The notes beneath the pieces are model-generated. The model did no database searches. It was not told where the DNA came from and was given only the letters and a program-made list of their open reading frames with translations. DNA of 64,000 nt from an uncultured Bacteroidia bacterium (GTDB taxonomy: Bacteria > Bacteroidota > Bacteroidia > Bacteroidales > UBA932): assembly GCA_902785785.1 (NCBI GenBank), contig CADAAA010000001.1, forward strand, positions 454,291 to 518,290, written 5' to 3'. The translations under genes were made by a program, and so were the position numbers. Every line of letters begins with the position of its first letter. Position 1 is the first letter of the stretch. Of this stretch, positions 45,474 to 54,978 are shown piece after piece.

Positions 45474-46574
45474 ATGAAAAAAGCTATACTTATTCTTGCT
45501 GCTGCAATGATGATGGGTATCAGCGCTTCCGCTCAGGAGTTCAACCCTCACTGGTATCTCCAGCTGCGTGGTGGTGTTGCCGAGACTATCGGTGAGACCA
45601 ACTTCGTTGACCTCCTTTCCCCGGCCGCTGATCTCTCTCTCGGCTATCAGTTCACCCCTGTCTTCGGCCTCCGCGGCAACGCTATGGGCTGGCAGGCAAA
45701 GGGTGCCATGAGTGGTGTGGAGTCCAAGACTGAGGTCTACAAGTTCAATACCGCCCAGGCTGCCCTCGATGCTACTTTTGACATCGCCAATATTTTCAAT
45801 GTCAATCTTGACCGTGTCCTGAGCCCTTATGCTTACCTCGGTGTCGGCGCCAACATGCGCTTCAACAACGATGAGGCCAAGGCTATCCAGGCCAAGGGTG
45901 GCAGCTTCGAGTATATGTGGGATGGCAAGGCTTTCAGCCCCGCCGGACGTGCCGGTCTCGGTTTCGACATCCGTCTCTCCGACGCCATCAAGCTCAACCT
46001 TGAGGCTGGTGTGAACGCTCTTACCGATCACTTCAACTCCAAGAAGAACGAGCGCGCTGGCAAGATGCCCGACTTCGACTATCAGTACACCGGTCTCGTT
46101 GGTCTCAAGATCGCTCTTGGACCCACCAAGAAGGCCGCTCCCGCTCCTGTAGTCGTTCCTCCTCCGGCACCCGCCCCGGCTCCCGCTCCGGCCCCGGCTC
46201 CGAAACCGGAACCGAAGCCCGTCGTTGTTGAGCAGCCCGCTCCCGCCCCGGCTCCCGAGCTCCAGGAGAACATCTACTTCATCATCAACAAGTGGAATAT
46301 CCAGGCTTCCGAGGTTGCCAAGCTCGATGAGATCGCTGCCTTCATGGCTCAGAATCCTGACACCAAGGTCCAGCTCACCGGTCACGCCGACAAGGCTACC
46401 GGTACCGCTCAGAGGAACCTTTTCCTCTCCGAGAAGCGTGCTGAGGCCGTCACCAATGAGCTCGTAAAGCGTGGTGTTGACAAGTCCCGCATCTCCTCCA
46501 CCTTCAAGGGTGACACCGCGAACCCGTTCGCTACCCCTGAGGAGAACCGTGTTACCGTTTGCTTCGTGAAGTAA
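45474..46574 (+). CDS. OmpA-family outer-membrane protein
   Basis: The 366-residue protein has a signal peptide (MKKAILILAAAMMMGISASA), an eight-strand-type beta barrel (about residues 25-220), a Pro/Ala linker (PAPAPAPAPAP, about residues 225-262) and an OmpA C-terminal domain (VQLTGHADKATGTAQRN, LSEKRAEAVTNELVKRGV) that binds peptidoglycan. It shares the narrow codon use of the large lipoprotein and is probably abundant. A strong terminator follows. Confidence 0.94.
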   Translation: MKKAILILAAAMMMGISASAQEFNPHWYLQLRGGVAETIGETNFVDLLSPAADLSLGYQFTPVFGLRGNAMGWQAKGAMSGVESKTEVYKFNTAQAALDATFDIANIFNVNLDRVLSPYAYLGVGANMRFNNDEAKAIQAKGGSFEYMWDGKAFSPAGRAGLGFDIRLSDAIKLNLEAGVNALTDHFNSKKNERAGKMPDFDYQYTGLVGLKIALGPTKKAAPAPVVVPPPAPAPAPAPAPAPKPEPKPVVVEQPAPAPAPELQENIYFIINKWNIQASEVAKLDEIAAFMAQNPDTKVQLTGHADKATGTAQRNLFLSEKRAEAVTNELVKRGVDKSRISSTFKGDTANPFATPEENRVTVCFVK

Positions 46575-46606
46575 TTTCATTAAACAATAGAGTAATAATA
46601 TGAAGT

Positions 46607-46646
46607 GAGCCGGGATGGAATCCTTTCCATCCCGGCTCTTTTTTTT
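46607..46646. terminator. Terminator between the OmpA gene and the convergent A2M gene
   Basis: A perfect 14-bp stem (GAGCCGGGATGGAA with its complement) with loop TCCT is followed by eight T on the plus strand. It lies 33 bases past the ompA-like stop. Confidence 0.92.
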
Positions 46647-46693
46647 CTTATTCCTCAGTTTTTCGCTGAGGGATAACAAGACTAATAGAGCTG

Positions 46694-49600
46694 TTATTCG
46701 GTAAGCAGTGGACCGCGGCCGGAGTCGTTGGCACGGTAGTGCGGAGCATAGAGGGACTCTATGCTGACCGCGGGCATCTGGAAGGAGCCGGCCTGGGTGA
46801 CCAGGAACTCTTCCGTGACGATTGTATTCTCCTCTGGGTAGGAGTCGAACCAGTATTCGGTGCGGTCAGCGAGGACGCTGCGGTAGCCGTGCGGGCTGAA
46901 GGCCCGCCAGCCGGCTACGCTGAGCGGCCGCAGCCACCAGCCGTAATAGCCGGACAGCTGGTTCGCAGGCCGCAGGGATGCGGGCCTGGGGGCTGTCAGC
47001 TTTACGAAACTGCGGTTTTCCTCGTTCCATATACGGTATTCGGCAAAGACTTTGTCTCCTATATAGAGATTCTCTCCGTCGGAGAGTTCGTTGCGCTGCA
47101 CTTTACCGTCCACCGTACGCTCAACGAAGAAGCGGCGCTCTACTGTAAAGCCGTTTCCAGCTGCCTTGACTTCTTTGAAGGGTTTGGTGAATGATTTGCT
47201 CAGGCTAATGATACGGGTGTCGAGCGTCTCCTGTGAAGCGTCCAGGATGGTGGCGATAGCATTGACGAAAGCTGCATCCTCATCCCAGTGTTGTGTCTCT
47301 TTCTGGACCATCAGCCAGAGGCTTATGCCGTCAGCGATGGATAAGGCCTCTGTTGCATCGGTACGCCTGTCGAGGTAGCGCTCGCGGTCGCGCAGAAGGT
47401 CTGCTATGAAAGTGTGCGCGTACGCCTCGCTTTCGAGCAGGCCGCGGTAAGGCATGACCGCATTGGGATAGTACCAGCCGCCGGAAGGATGGGCGATGGC
47501 ATATTCCTGAAGTGAAATCAGGTCTTTAATGGCAGAACTGCGCAGTTTTGCGCCGGTGCCGAGGCGTATGCCCCAGGCGGCGGCGAGCCGGCGACCCTCC
47601 TCGGAGCCTGCAAGGCTCACGAGGGTGTGCAGCCGCCGCGCCTTACCCAGCACATATCCGTTCATACCTCTCTCCTTGCGCGGAGTGAGATATTCCTTCA
47701 TCCTCTTCCTGAAATCGCGCAACTTCTTGGAATCTATATCTTTAGCAGAGAGCTCTACTTCCGGATACAGCACTCTGACGGAAACATACTGCTCTTCAGA
47801 GAGACCTCCGCACCAGATCGGGCGCTTGTCATCTCCGAAGAACACTTTGTCAAGATAGTTCACTGCAGATTCCACTGTTTCGTACGAAACAGCGCTTACA
47901 TCGATATTCCGCTTGCGCAGACTGGCATAGCGTTCCAGAAGAACTGCGGTAATGATAGGGGAACTCCCCATTCCCTTGAACCAGGCAAATCCTCCATCTT
48001 CGTCGCGGCATGCCATCAGCGCTGCCAGAAGCTCGGAGTCTGACTTCTCTTTCTCGATATGCGATCCCAGTTTTGCAGCCATCAGCCTGACGTACAGCGC
48101 CTCCGACAGGTCAAGTGCATTCTCCGATGCAGCCTCCGCCTTTGTAGGCAGGGCATCCTTGACCATCTGGAGCAGAGAAACGTTCTTCATGTCAGCGTCT
48201 TCTCCTGACACGTTCACAAACTCGCCTTTGAGTTTGGCAAGCAGTTCCTCGAGGGATTCACCGCTGTGGAGGATGGAGGAATGGGCTTCCGTTAGCGTTT
48301 GTACAGCTTTGTATACGGGTACGGAAACAAATACGGCATCCGAGCCATTGCCTTCACCGTCAGCGATGAAAGTCAGCTTTATACCGAGTTCCTTGATATC
48401 CGGGACTTCTATCTCAAGATCTTCTGAAAGCGCTCCGCCAGGCTCAAGCGTCACATCTTTCATGATGCTTTGCATCGGCTTTGAATTGCGGTAGTCCTTT
48501 CCGTCGTAAAGGTCAATGCGGAGGCGCCCGGTCAGGGTCTCATCCACACTGCTCGAAAGCGAGGCCTTGACGAAATATCGGTCGCCCGTATAGAGATACT
48601 GGGGCTCGACAAGCGATACCTTGGCCGGCACTGTCACGACCATTTCCTGGCGCAGGACAGCGTTGTCCATATCCTTGTCATGTGCGAAAAGCTGGACGAA
48701 ATATGTCGATAGCTTGTCAGCCGTAGTGAAGTCTAGCTTGACCGTGCCATTGGAATCAGAGCGGAGGAAGGGCTCGAAGGCCACCGTCTTGGCGAAATCC
48801 TCGCGTACGGTGATGTCCGCGCCCATATCGGCGTCCATCGCGAGTGCGTCATCCATCTTGGATGCGGCGTATCCCATTGCAACAGACTCGTTCTGTACAA
48901 CCTCTTCTTCCAATGCAAAAGCCTCAGGCGCAGGAGCTGCAGCCATCTCAACCATGTCTGCAGATGCGTTGGAGGCCGTTTTGTACATAACTCCTCCGGC
49001 CCGCGTGCCGCGTACCATGATCCTCGGTTCCGTCCGGTCCATTCCGGAAGTGGAGCGGATGCTGACAGTCGGGCCTTCGGCACCGCGCATCAGTATACGG
49101 CTCCAACGATTGGCCATGATGCGTTCGCTGGACTTGTCGAAGATGGTTGCAACACATTCGACTTCCGGCTTGGTAGTGATCTCGAATGAGTATGCCGTTC
49201 CGGGAGCGGTCTTGTCCAGGAACCTGGTGAATGCCAGTGGAAGCTCCAGCCTTTTCGCGCTGCGGTCGAACTGGCGTGAGAAGGAGTACTGTTTGTAATC
49301 CTTGAAATACACCACATTTACCCTGACCACATCAGGAGCGCCGTCGGGCCATTCGAAGCGGACAGTCTTGAGCGATCCCGCCTCGCCGCGGCGGCCTTCG
49401 AGATGGACCGTCTTCGATCCTAGGACGACATTGCCGGTACCGTAGAGTTCCACGACTGCCCATACGGGTCCGTTCGTGGCACCGATCTGCACCGAGACCG
49501 CGCCGTCCCTGTCTGAAGCCTTGAACAGGCTTTGGACATCGGCGTCAAGCGTGGTGTCCCCGTCTTTGACCTTCAGTATCTCGTACAGTACCGTGGACTT

Positions 49601-52021
49601 GATTTCATTGCCGAAAACGTCTTTGTCCGTTGCGATGGCCTCGAACACGTAGAGCCCGGAAGGGGAGCCGGAGGTATCGAGATCCAGGACATCTCCGGGA
49701 GCTGCTTTGCCGGACGCGAGAACCTTGTCTCCCGACTTCAACGTGTAGTTGATTCTCAGGGATTTGCGGTTCTGGTTTACGCCCTGGCGGTAGGTTTCAG
49801 TGTGCAGGCTCAGCTTTATCCGGTCCTCGGACACTACGCCCCAGTCATAATTCTCGCCCTCGCGCCATACGTGCCTCTCCTTCATTGAGACTTCCGCATC
49901 TGCGCGGTTCTCAAGATTGGCGGAGAACGGTATCATGCGATGCACCTGACGTCCGGTATTCCACTCAAGCGTTTCTCCTGTTGCGTCGGAGACTCCTACG
50001 CGCACGTTATAATAGAGGTACTCCTCTTGTCCGGAAAGGAAGGGAATGGTGAAACGGCCGTCACGGTCGGGGTGCAGCACACCCTCGCTGACGACCTTCC
50101 CGCCGCCCTCGGTCACTGCGTAGCGGATGTCCGCGGCGGTCAGCGAATGTCCGGAATAGCTCTTCAGCGTTCCTTTGACCTCGATGCTGTCCCCGGGGAA
50201 ATAAAGGTTGGGATCCGGATCGAAGCTCAGGTCGAATGTAGGGAGAATGAAGTCGTCGACGCGGATGCTGGCGGTGGCCAGCTGCCTTGTGCCGTCAAGG
50301 ACGGCCAGGCGGAAAACGCCACCGCGCTCCTGTCGCTCGAGGAGGAACTCCCCGGCAGCGGAGCCGAATTCATTGGTCTCCAGTTCACGGGTGCCGATTG
50401 TCTTGCCCTGGGTGTCGAACAACTTGACAGTTAGCTTCCTGCCTGCCTGTGCGTGGAGACTCTCCCTCCTGTCTCCATAATATCTGATGACTTTGAAGTG
50501 AACTGTTTCACCGGGATTGAAGGCGCTGCGGTCGACGAAAATGGATGCGTAAGTCTGCTCGTCAGGGATATTCTTGATGACATTCAGGCTGGCAAGACTG
50601 CATTCAGGAGTCTTGCGGAGGGTTCCGTCAGAGTCTTTGAGAGAGACTACGATGCGGTTCTGCCAGCGGTTTTCCAGGAATCTGGATGTGAAATCCTTGG
50701 GCAAATAGGTGAATCCCTCCTGCAGGGCGAAATCCTTAAGCTCTGCCAGAACCTTGTCCTTATTGTCCAGCAGGGTTATGTCGGCCTTGCGGACCGGCTC
50801 GCCGCTCTTTGCCCGGGCGACGTAAATGGCATAACCGCGGGCATCTTCCTTCTGGGCGGCCGAGAGGCCGTAACGCATGTATTCCTGCTCGGAGGAAACC
50901 TTACCTTCCTTGCACTCAATGTTGTATGTACCGTCATCGAAGGCAGGGAGCTGTATTTTTACAGTATCCTGGCGGTAATAACTCTTGGCTGGATTGTCAA
51001 TCCTCGTGGAGAATACTGTCTTTTCCTTGTCCTTGACAGTCAAGCTTATACCAGGAAGATTGCGAAGCGAAGCGGTAAGGAGTCCTTCCTCGACCGAGAA
51101 CCACACTCCCTTGCTGTCAAGCTGTTCGATCAGTGCCCCGATCTCGGTGCAGCACTCCGCGATATCCTTCTCTTTGCCGGAGAAAGCTTTGCGGTCCTTC
51201 TCAAAGGCGGCAGCCTTGTCCTTCAGCGTGCGGTACTGCTCCGAAGTGCCCTTTTCGCCGCGCTCCAGCTGCTCGAATTCCATGGCAAGCAGGGCTTGCC
51301 TGGCCATTAGCGAGACGGCCTTTCCGTCATACTTCCGGACATACTCTTCCAGCTTCTCTTTGGAGCGGAAATCGTCCCTGAGCCACTTGATGCGGGTGAA
51401 TTCGAGGAAAGCGGCATCCGGGTACCTTCCTCCGAGGGTCTTCTCCAGTATGTCAGCGTATTCTTCGACTGCGCCTGGATTCCAGCTGTTTCCGAGGACA
51501 AGTGACCAGAGAGCATATTCCCAGTCATTGGGGATCTGTCCTGTCAGGACATCCTTATATATCTCGGATGATAGACGGTCATCAGCCTCGTAGAAATCGG
51601 TGTGCCGGCCTTTCTCCAGCCTGTCACGGTTTTTTTTCAGGAATTCGGTTTTTCCGGCCAGGTCGTGGCGGGAATTGAAGAATGTCAGCACAGGCTCGTC
51701 AAATGCTTCAATATCCTTCTGGAACCGGGTATACAGGCTGTCCCGCAATTTCCAGTTCCGGTAGGAGGAAACATCGACGAACTCCTGCCCGGCACGGTAG
51801 AAGTCCCAGGGGAGCCGTTCCTTCGCAGCGATCTTTTTGATCTCCTGGAGGATGTCCAGCTGCTTCTGCGGCCGGTCCGCCTTGCGGGCGGCTTCGTAGT
51901 CCTTCCAGAGTTTGCTGACCTGGGAATTGTTCCGTGCGTCTTTCGCGCTATTGTTTTCCATTACTTTCGATCCTGTAAATAAAATGACGGCCAGGGGTAT
52001 CAGCCATAATATCCTTTTCAT
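46694..52021 (-). CDS. Alpha-2-macroglobulin-family protein
   Basis: The 1775-residue protein has an N-terminal hydrophobic segment (ILWLIPLAVILFTGS) that is a signal or anchor, then helical repeats and a series of macroglobulin domains. MG2-type sequence (YASIFVDRSAFNPGETVHFKVIRY) is near residue 500 and the A2M family segment (LDFTTADKLSTYFVQLFAHD then VSLVEPQYLYTGDRY) near 1110. A helical barrel (EDGGFAWFKGMGSSPIITAVLL) follows. No CxEQ thioester motif is visible. Bacterial members trap foreign proteases in the periplasm; whether this one does is not shown. Confidence 0.88.
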   Translation of the reverse strand: MKRILWLIPLAVILFTGSKVMENNSAKDARNNSQVSKLWKDYEAARKADRPQKQLDILQEIKKIAAKERLPWDFYRAGQEFVDVSSYRNWKLRDSLYTRFQKDIEAFDEPVLTFFNSRHDLAGKTEFLKKNRDRLEKGRHTDFYEADDRLSSEIYKDVLTGQIPNDWEYALWSLVLGNSWNPGAVEEYADILEKTLGGRYPDAAFLEFTRIKWLRDDFRSKEKLEEYVRKYDGKAVSLMARQALLAMEFEQLERGEKGTSEQYRTLKDKAAAFEKDRKAFSGKEKDIAECCTEIGALIEQLDSKGVWFSVEEGLLTASLRNLPGISLTVKDKEKTVFSTRIDNPAKSYYRQDTVKIQLPAFDDGTYNIECKEGKVSSEQEYMRYGLSAAQKEDARGYAIYVARAKSGEPVRKADITLLDNKDKVLAELKDFALQEGFTYLPKDFTSRFLENRWQNRIVVSLKDSDGTLRKTPECSLASLNVIKNIPDEQTYASIFVDRSAFNPGETVHFKVIRYYGDRRESLHAQAGRKLTVKLFDTQGKTIGTRELETNEFGSAAGEFLLERQERGGVFRLAVLDGTRQLATASIRVDDFILPTFDLSFDPDPNLYFPGDSIEVKGTLKSYSGHSLTAADIRYAVTEGGGKVVSEGVLHPDRDGRFTIPFLSGQEEYLYYNVRVGVSDATGETLEWNTGRQVHRMIPFSANLENRADAEVSMKERHVWREGENYDWGVVSEDRIKLSLHTETYRQGVNQNRKSLRINYTLKSGDKVLASGKAAPGDVLDLDTSGSPSGLYVFEAIATDKDVFGNEIKSTVLYEILKVKDGDTTLDADVQSLFKASDRDGAVSVQIGATNGPVWAVVELYGTGNVVLGSKTVHLEGRRGEAGSLKTVRFEWPDGAPDVVRVNVVYFKDYKQYSFSRQFDRSAKRLELPLAFTRFLDKTAPGTAYSFEITTKPEVECVATIFDKSSERIMANRWSRILMRGAEGPTVSIRSTSGMDRTEPRIMVRGTRAGGVMYKTASNASADMVEMAAAPAPEAFALEEEVVQNESVAMGYAASKMDDALAMDADMGADITVREDFAKTVAFEPFLRSDSNGTVKLDFTTADKLSTYFVQLFAHDKDMDNAVLRQEMVVTVPAKVSLVEPQYLYTGDRYFVKASLSSSVDETLTGRLRIDLYDGKDYRNSKPMQSIMKDVTLEPGGALSEDLEIEVPDIKELGIKLTFIADGEGNGSDAVFVSVPVYKAVQTLTEAHSSILHSGESLEELLAKLKGEFVNVSGEDADMKNVSLLQMVKDALPTKAEAASENALDLSEALYVRLMAAKLGSHIEKEKSDSELLAALMACRDEDGGFAWFKGMGSSPIITAVLLERYASLRKRNIDVSAVSYETVESAVNYLDKVFFGDDKRPIWCGGLSEEQYVSVRVLYPEVELSAKDIDSKKLRDFRKRMKEYLTPRKERGMNGYVLGKARRLHTLVSLAGSEEGRRLAAAWGIRLGTGAKLRSSAIKDLISLQEYAIAHPSGGWYYPNAVMPYRGLLESEAYAHTFIADLLRDRERYLDRRTDATEALSIADGISLWLMVQKETQHWDEDAAFVNAIATILDASQETLDTRIISLSKSFTKPFKEVKAAGNGFTVERRFFVERTVDGKVQRNELSDGENLYIGDKVFAEYRIWNEENRSFVKLTAPRPASLRPANQLSGYYGWWLRPLSVAGWRAFSPHGYRSVLADRTEYWFDSYPEENTIVTEEFLVTQAGSFQMPAVSIESLYAPHYRANDSGRGPLLTE

Positions 52022-52158
52022 AAAACGCTTATTTTATGCCCCTCACTTCCGATACGTGATTTGTAAGGTCTTGAAATACAGCTTGTTCAGCGATTCCTCC
52101 TTGTCGAAAAACGAAAGGGAGAATGTGCTCAATTGGCTGTCAACCAGTCTCTTATGAA
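52022..52158. other. Intergenic, no feature recognised
   Basis: The 137 bases between the A2M gene start and the folC stop codon hold no TAnnTTTG box or clear terminator that I can support. Confidence 0.4.
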
Positions 52159-53742
52159 TCACGGACGATGGTGTGATAAAGCTATAACGGCTTCAGATAC
52201 TACAAAAGTACTGCCACCGATGTAAATGAGGGGTTTGCTGCCCTCCGGGATTGGCAGTCGGACCTCCGGCTGCGATCTGCTAGAGCGCGCTGAAGCGCCA
52301 CGCCGACCCGTTCCGGGTAAATGCAGCCCGATGTCCGCTGCCAATCCCAAAGCGAGTTCAATACCCGATGCAACACTGCCGCCGAAAACGGCTCTGCCGG
52401 GGAAAGCGGCTGAGAGTTTCTCGAAGAGGATATCCGCTTTCAAGGAACGCGGGGTATCCGGAGCAACGGTGATGTAGTCAGCCTCGCGCGGCATCAGTGG
52501 AATGATGCCGTCCAGGTCCTTGTCGGCCATTACTCCATATACGATGATGAGGCGGTCATAACGTCCTGTGCGGAGATATTCCTCCAACTGCGCGAAATTC
52601 CTTGCCAGAGCCGGAGGATTGTGCCCGATGTCACACAGGACGTCAGGGTCGCGCTGGAGCATCTCCCAGCGTCCGTGGAAATCCATCCGACCGGCAGTGT
52701 GCGCTATGGCCAGGAGGACTTCCTCTGACGGCTCGGTGCCCAATACAGTAAGTACGGCCAACACCGTTCTGAGATTCTCTGCCTGCCATTCGCCCTGCAA
52801 GTCCATTTTCTCCAGGAGTTTCTCTATCCTTCCCGTCCGGTACAGGGCCTGAAAAGCTTGTGTTCCAGCTCGCGCTAGAAGCTTTTCCGACCCTGTCCCG
52901 GACTCGGAATCGGCATTCTCTGGACCAAGCGATTTGTTGGAATTGTCTGTGTTCTTCTGCAGGTGCTGGGCCTGAAAAGCTTTTAGCGAATGCGGAAATC
53001 CCAGCTTTTCAGGTCCTGCATCTGCAGAGGGGAAACGCTCGTCAGCGAAGATCAGGGGACAGTCGGCTGCGGAGGCAGCGGCCTCGAAGACGGGCGCGGT
53101 CTCTACGTCCCGTGTCCCGACCACGGCCGGAACGCCGGGCTTGAAGATCCCGGCCTTCTCGCCGGCGATAGCCGCGCGGGTGCTTCCCAGCTGGGCGCAA
53201 TGGTCCAGCCCGATACTGGTGACCACTGCCGCTTCGGGCGTTATTATGTTCGTACTGTCCAGGCGGCCTCCGAGACCGACCTCGATGACAGCCACATCGA
53301 CCTTTTCCTTTGCGAACCACCAGAATGCCATCCCCGTAGTGATCTCGAAGAACGACAGTTTCAGTTCGTCGAAACTCTCTTCCCAGCGGGAGAGGAAATC
53401 CCACACATCATCTTTGCTTATCAGGTATACGGGCTCTCCGGTCGAACCGTCGAGTATGCGCATCCTCTCCCGGAAGTCGAGGATGTGCGGTGACGTGTAG
53501 AGTCCGACTTTCAGTCCCGTGGCGGCCAATGCTGAAGCCAGCATGTTGGCTACGGATCCCTTGCCGTTGGTACCTGCGACATGGATGGACCTGAATCCCT
53601 TGGAAGGGTTGCCCATCCGGGTGTCGAACTCCTCCATGTGGGCGAGTCCAGGCTTGTATGCCTCGCCGAATCCGGTATTCTGTACCGAAGGGAAACGGAC
53701 GAAGATCCTTTCGAGTTTGTGCTGATATTCAGAGTCGTTCAT
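52159..53742 (-). CDS. folC: Folylpolyglutamate synthase/dihydrofolate synthase with two insertions
   Basis: The 527-residue ligase adds glutamate to folates. The P-loop GTNGKGS is at residues 57-63, followed by YTSPHILDFRERM and EVGLGGRLDSTN, and the C-terminal domain has the DIGHNPP motif. Typical bacterial FolC is about 420-440 residues. Two extra segments explain the excess: residues 243-300 (palindrome pair at 52848-53013) and residues 465-499 (long palindrome at 52247-52348). Both keep the frame. The ATG at 53742 is chosen over an upstream TTG. Confidence 0.92.
   Translation of the reverse strand: MNDSEYQHKLERIFVRFPSVQNTGFGEAYKPGLAHMEEFDTRMGNPSKGFRSIHVAGTNGKGSVANMLASALAATGLKVGLYTSPHILDFRERMRILDGSTGEPVYLISKDDVWDFLSRWEESFDELKLSFFEITTGMAFWWFAKEKVDVAVIEVGLGGRLDSTNIITPEAAVVTSIGLDHCAQLGSTRAAIAGEKAGIFKPGVPAVVGTRDVETAPVFEAAASAADCPLIFADERFPSADAGPEKLGFPHSLKAFQAQHLQKNTDNSNKSLGPENADSESGTGSEKLLARAGTQAFQALYRTGRIEKLLEKMDLQGEWQAENLRTVLAVLTVLGTEPSEEVLLAIAHTAGRMDFHGRWEMLQRDPDVLCDIGHNPPALARNFAQLEEYLRTGRYDRLIIVYGVMADKDLDGIIPLMPREADYITVAPDTPRSLKADILFEKLSAAFPGRAVFGGSVASGIELALGLAADIGLHLPGTGRRGASARSSRSQPEVRLPIPEGSKPLIYIGGSTFVVSEAVIALSHHRP
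52247..52348. repeat. Long imperfect palindrome inserted in folC (102 bp)
   Basis: GGGATTGGCAG (52247-52257) pairs with CTGCCAATCCC (52338-52348), and pairing continues imperfectly inward to GGCTGC/GCAGCC. The middle holds two small hairpins (GCGC...GCGC and ACCCG/CGGGT). The length is 34 codons, so the frame is kept. Confidence 0.8.
52848..53013. repeat. Pair of ~42-bp palindromes inserted in folC
   Basis: Unit A (52848-52888) has GAAAAGCTT/AAGCTTTTC arms; unit B (52971-53013) has CCTGAAAAGCT/AGCTTTTCAGG arms. GGGCCTGAAAAGCTT occurs in both. On the coding strand both read EKL...AFQA in the same frame. The spacing between them is 82 bases. Confidence 0.82.
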
Positions 53743-53786
53743 ATCGTTTTTTTGCAACTGAATCCAAATTTAGTTATTTTTACAGA

Positions 53787-54965
53787 ATGATAACCCGCAA
53801 CATGAACGAAAAGGTGTCAGCGTTGTATTCCGAATACATCATCGACGGAGTACCGCAGGAACTTACTCCTGCACGTATCCTCGATGCCTGCATGGTTGAG
53901 GACGGCTTGCGGCCGCCCTGCAAGGAGGACGTCTGCGAACCCATCGTAGACGAGACCGTAGATCCTGCTCCGAAGCCCTGCGATACCGATCCCGCACGCA
54001 TTGACGAGTATCTCAAGCGTATCCGTGCCATCAAGTCCGGTGTTTTCCCTGTCGCATTCCCTGAAACGTATACAAAGTCCCGTATCGCCTGCGCGCTTAT
54101 CGACGCCATCTGGCGCAAGGGACATTTCCGTCTGGGGGACCTGGCGCTCCGTCTCGACTGGACATGGAATCCCCGGCGCATCGGAGATATGGCGGCGTTT
54201 TACGCCTCCGTGTCGTCCGCTGCGGACTATGTCGATTCGCTTGGGCTGCGCCTGTCCGGGTATTCGTATATGGAGACGGAAGGGGAGAGCGACGTGACCG
54301 CCGTGCCTTCGCTCGCGGTGCAGAGCCAGGAGCCGGATCCATCAGGACAGGACGATCCCGACTTTTTCTCCGAGCTCCCTTTCCGCACGGAGCATCCGAG
54401 GCTGCGGGTGCAGAACTTCCATCCGTCCAAGTTGCTGCCGGATGCTGCCAGCTGGCTGATATATGTACCTTTCGAGAATTGCGAGTACCGTCTCGGCGCC
54501 TCGCTGCTGGCGCAGGCGCTCGGCTCCTCCGGTGCTGTCGCGCCTCAGCTCGTGGACCCGGACTATTTCATCGACTGTTACGAGGTCGTGAGGGAGCTCG
54601 TCGAGGACGGAATCGTCCTGTCCGGAGTGACCGTCGGCAGGGGAGGACTTATCACTGCGCTCAAGCGTATGGCCGGCCCTAAGGTCGGAGCCAGCGTCGA
54701 GCTTGCCGACCTGATGCGCGCTACCGGCGACAGGGACATCGTGCGCCTTCTTTTCGCAGAGGTGCCCGGCGTGATCTTCCAGATCGCCGACATCGATTAC
54801 GACTATGTCGATGCCGAGCTCCTGCTCCAGGACATCGCATTCTATCCGCTCGGACATCCCGTGCCCGGGGAGTCCGGCGTCAATGTTACATCTTCGGACA
54901 AGACAGGCATCCAGACCATCCTCGAGTCCCTCATCCGCAGCCAGAGTTCAGAAGGAGAAGACTAA
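53787..54965 (+). CDS. AIR synthase-related (PurM/PurL-like) protein, function unknown
   Basis: The 392-residue protein resembles the PurM/HypE/SelD/PurL C-terminal fold: RIGDMAAFYASVSSAADYV recalls the substrate-binding half, and SGVTVGRGGLITALKRM followed by LFAEVPGVIFQI recalls the C-terminal domain (GGL...AL...E motif). N-terminal residues 1-60 are Cys- and acid-rich and unlike PurM. It is too short for PurL and no purine genes are near. The gene is divergent from folC and 13 bases upstream of the PIN-PhoH gene. The ATG at 53802 is an alternative start. The assignment is tentative. Confidence 0.6.
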   Translation: MITRNMNEKVSALYSEYIIDGVPQELTPARILDACMVEDGLRPPCKEDVCEPIVDETVDPAPKPCDTDPARIDEYLKRIRAIKSGVFPVAFPETYTKSRIACALIDAIWRKGHFRLGDLALRLDWTWNPRRIGDMAAFYASVSSAADYVDSLGLRLSGYSYMETEGESDVTAVPSLAVQSQEPDPSGQDDPDFFSELPFRTEHPRLRVQNFHPSKLLPDAASWLIYVPFENCEYRLGASLLAQALGSSGAVAPQLVDPDYFIDCYEVVRELVEDGIVLSGVTVGRGGLITALKRMAGPKVGASVELADLMRATGDRDIVRLLFAEVPGVIFQIADIDYDYVDAELLLQDIAFYPLGHPVPGESGVNVTSSDKTGIQTILESLIRSQSSEGED

Positions 54966-54978
54966 CCACATAACATAT

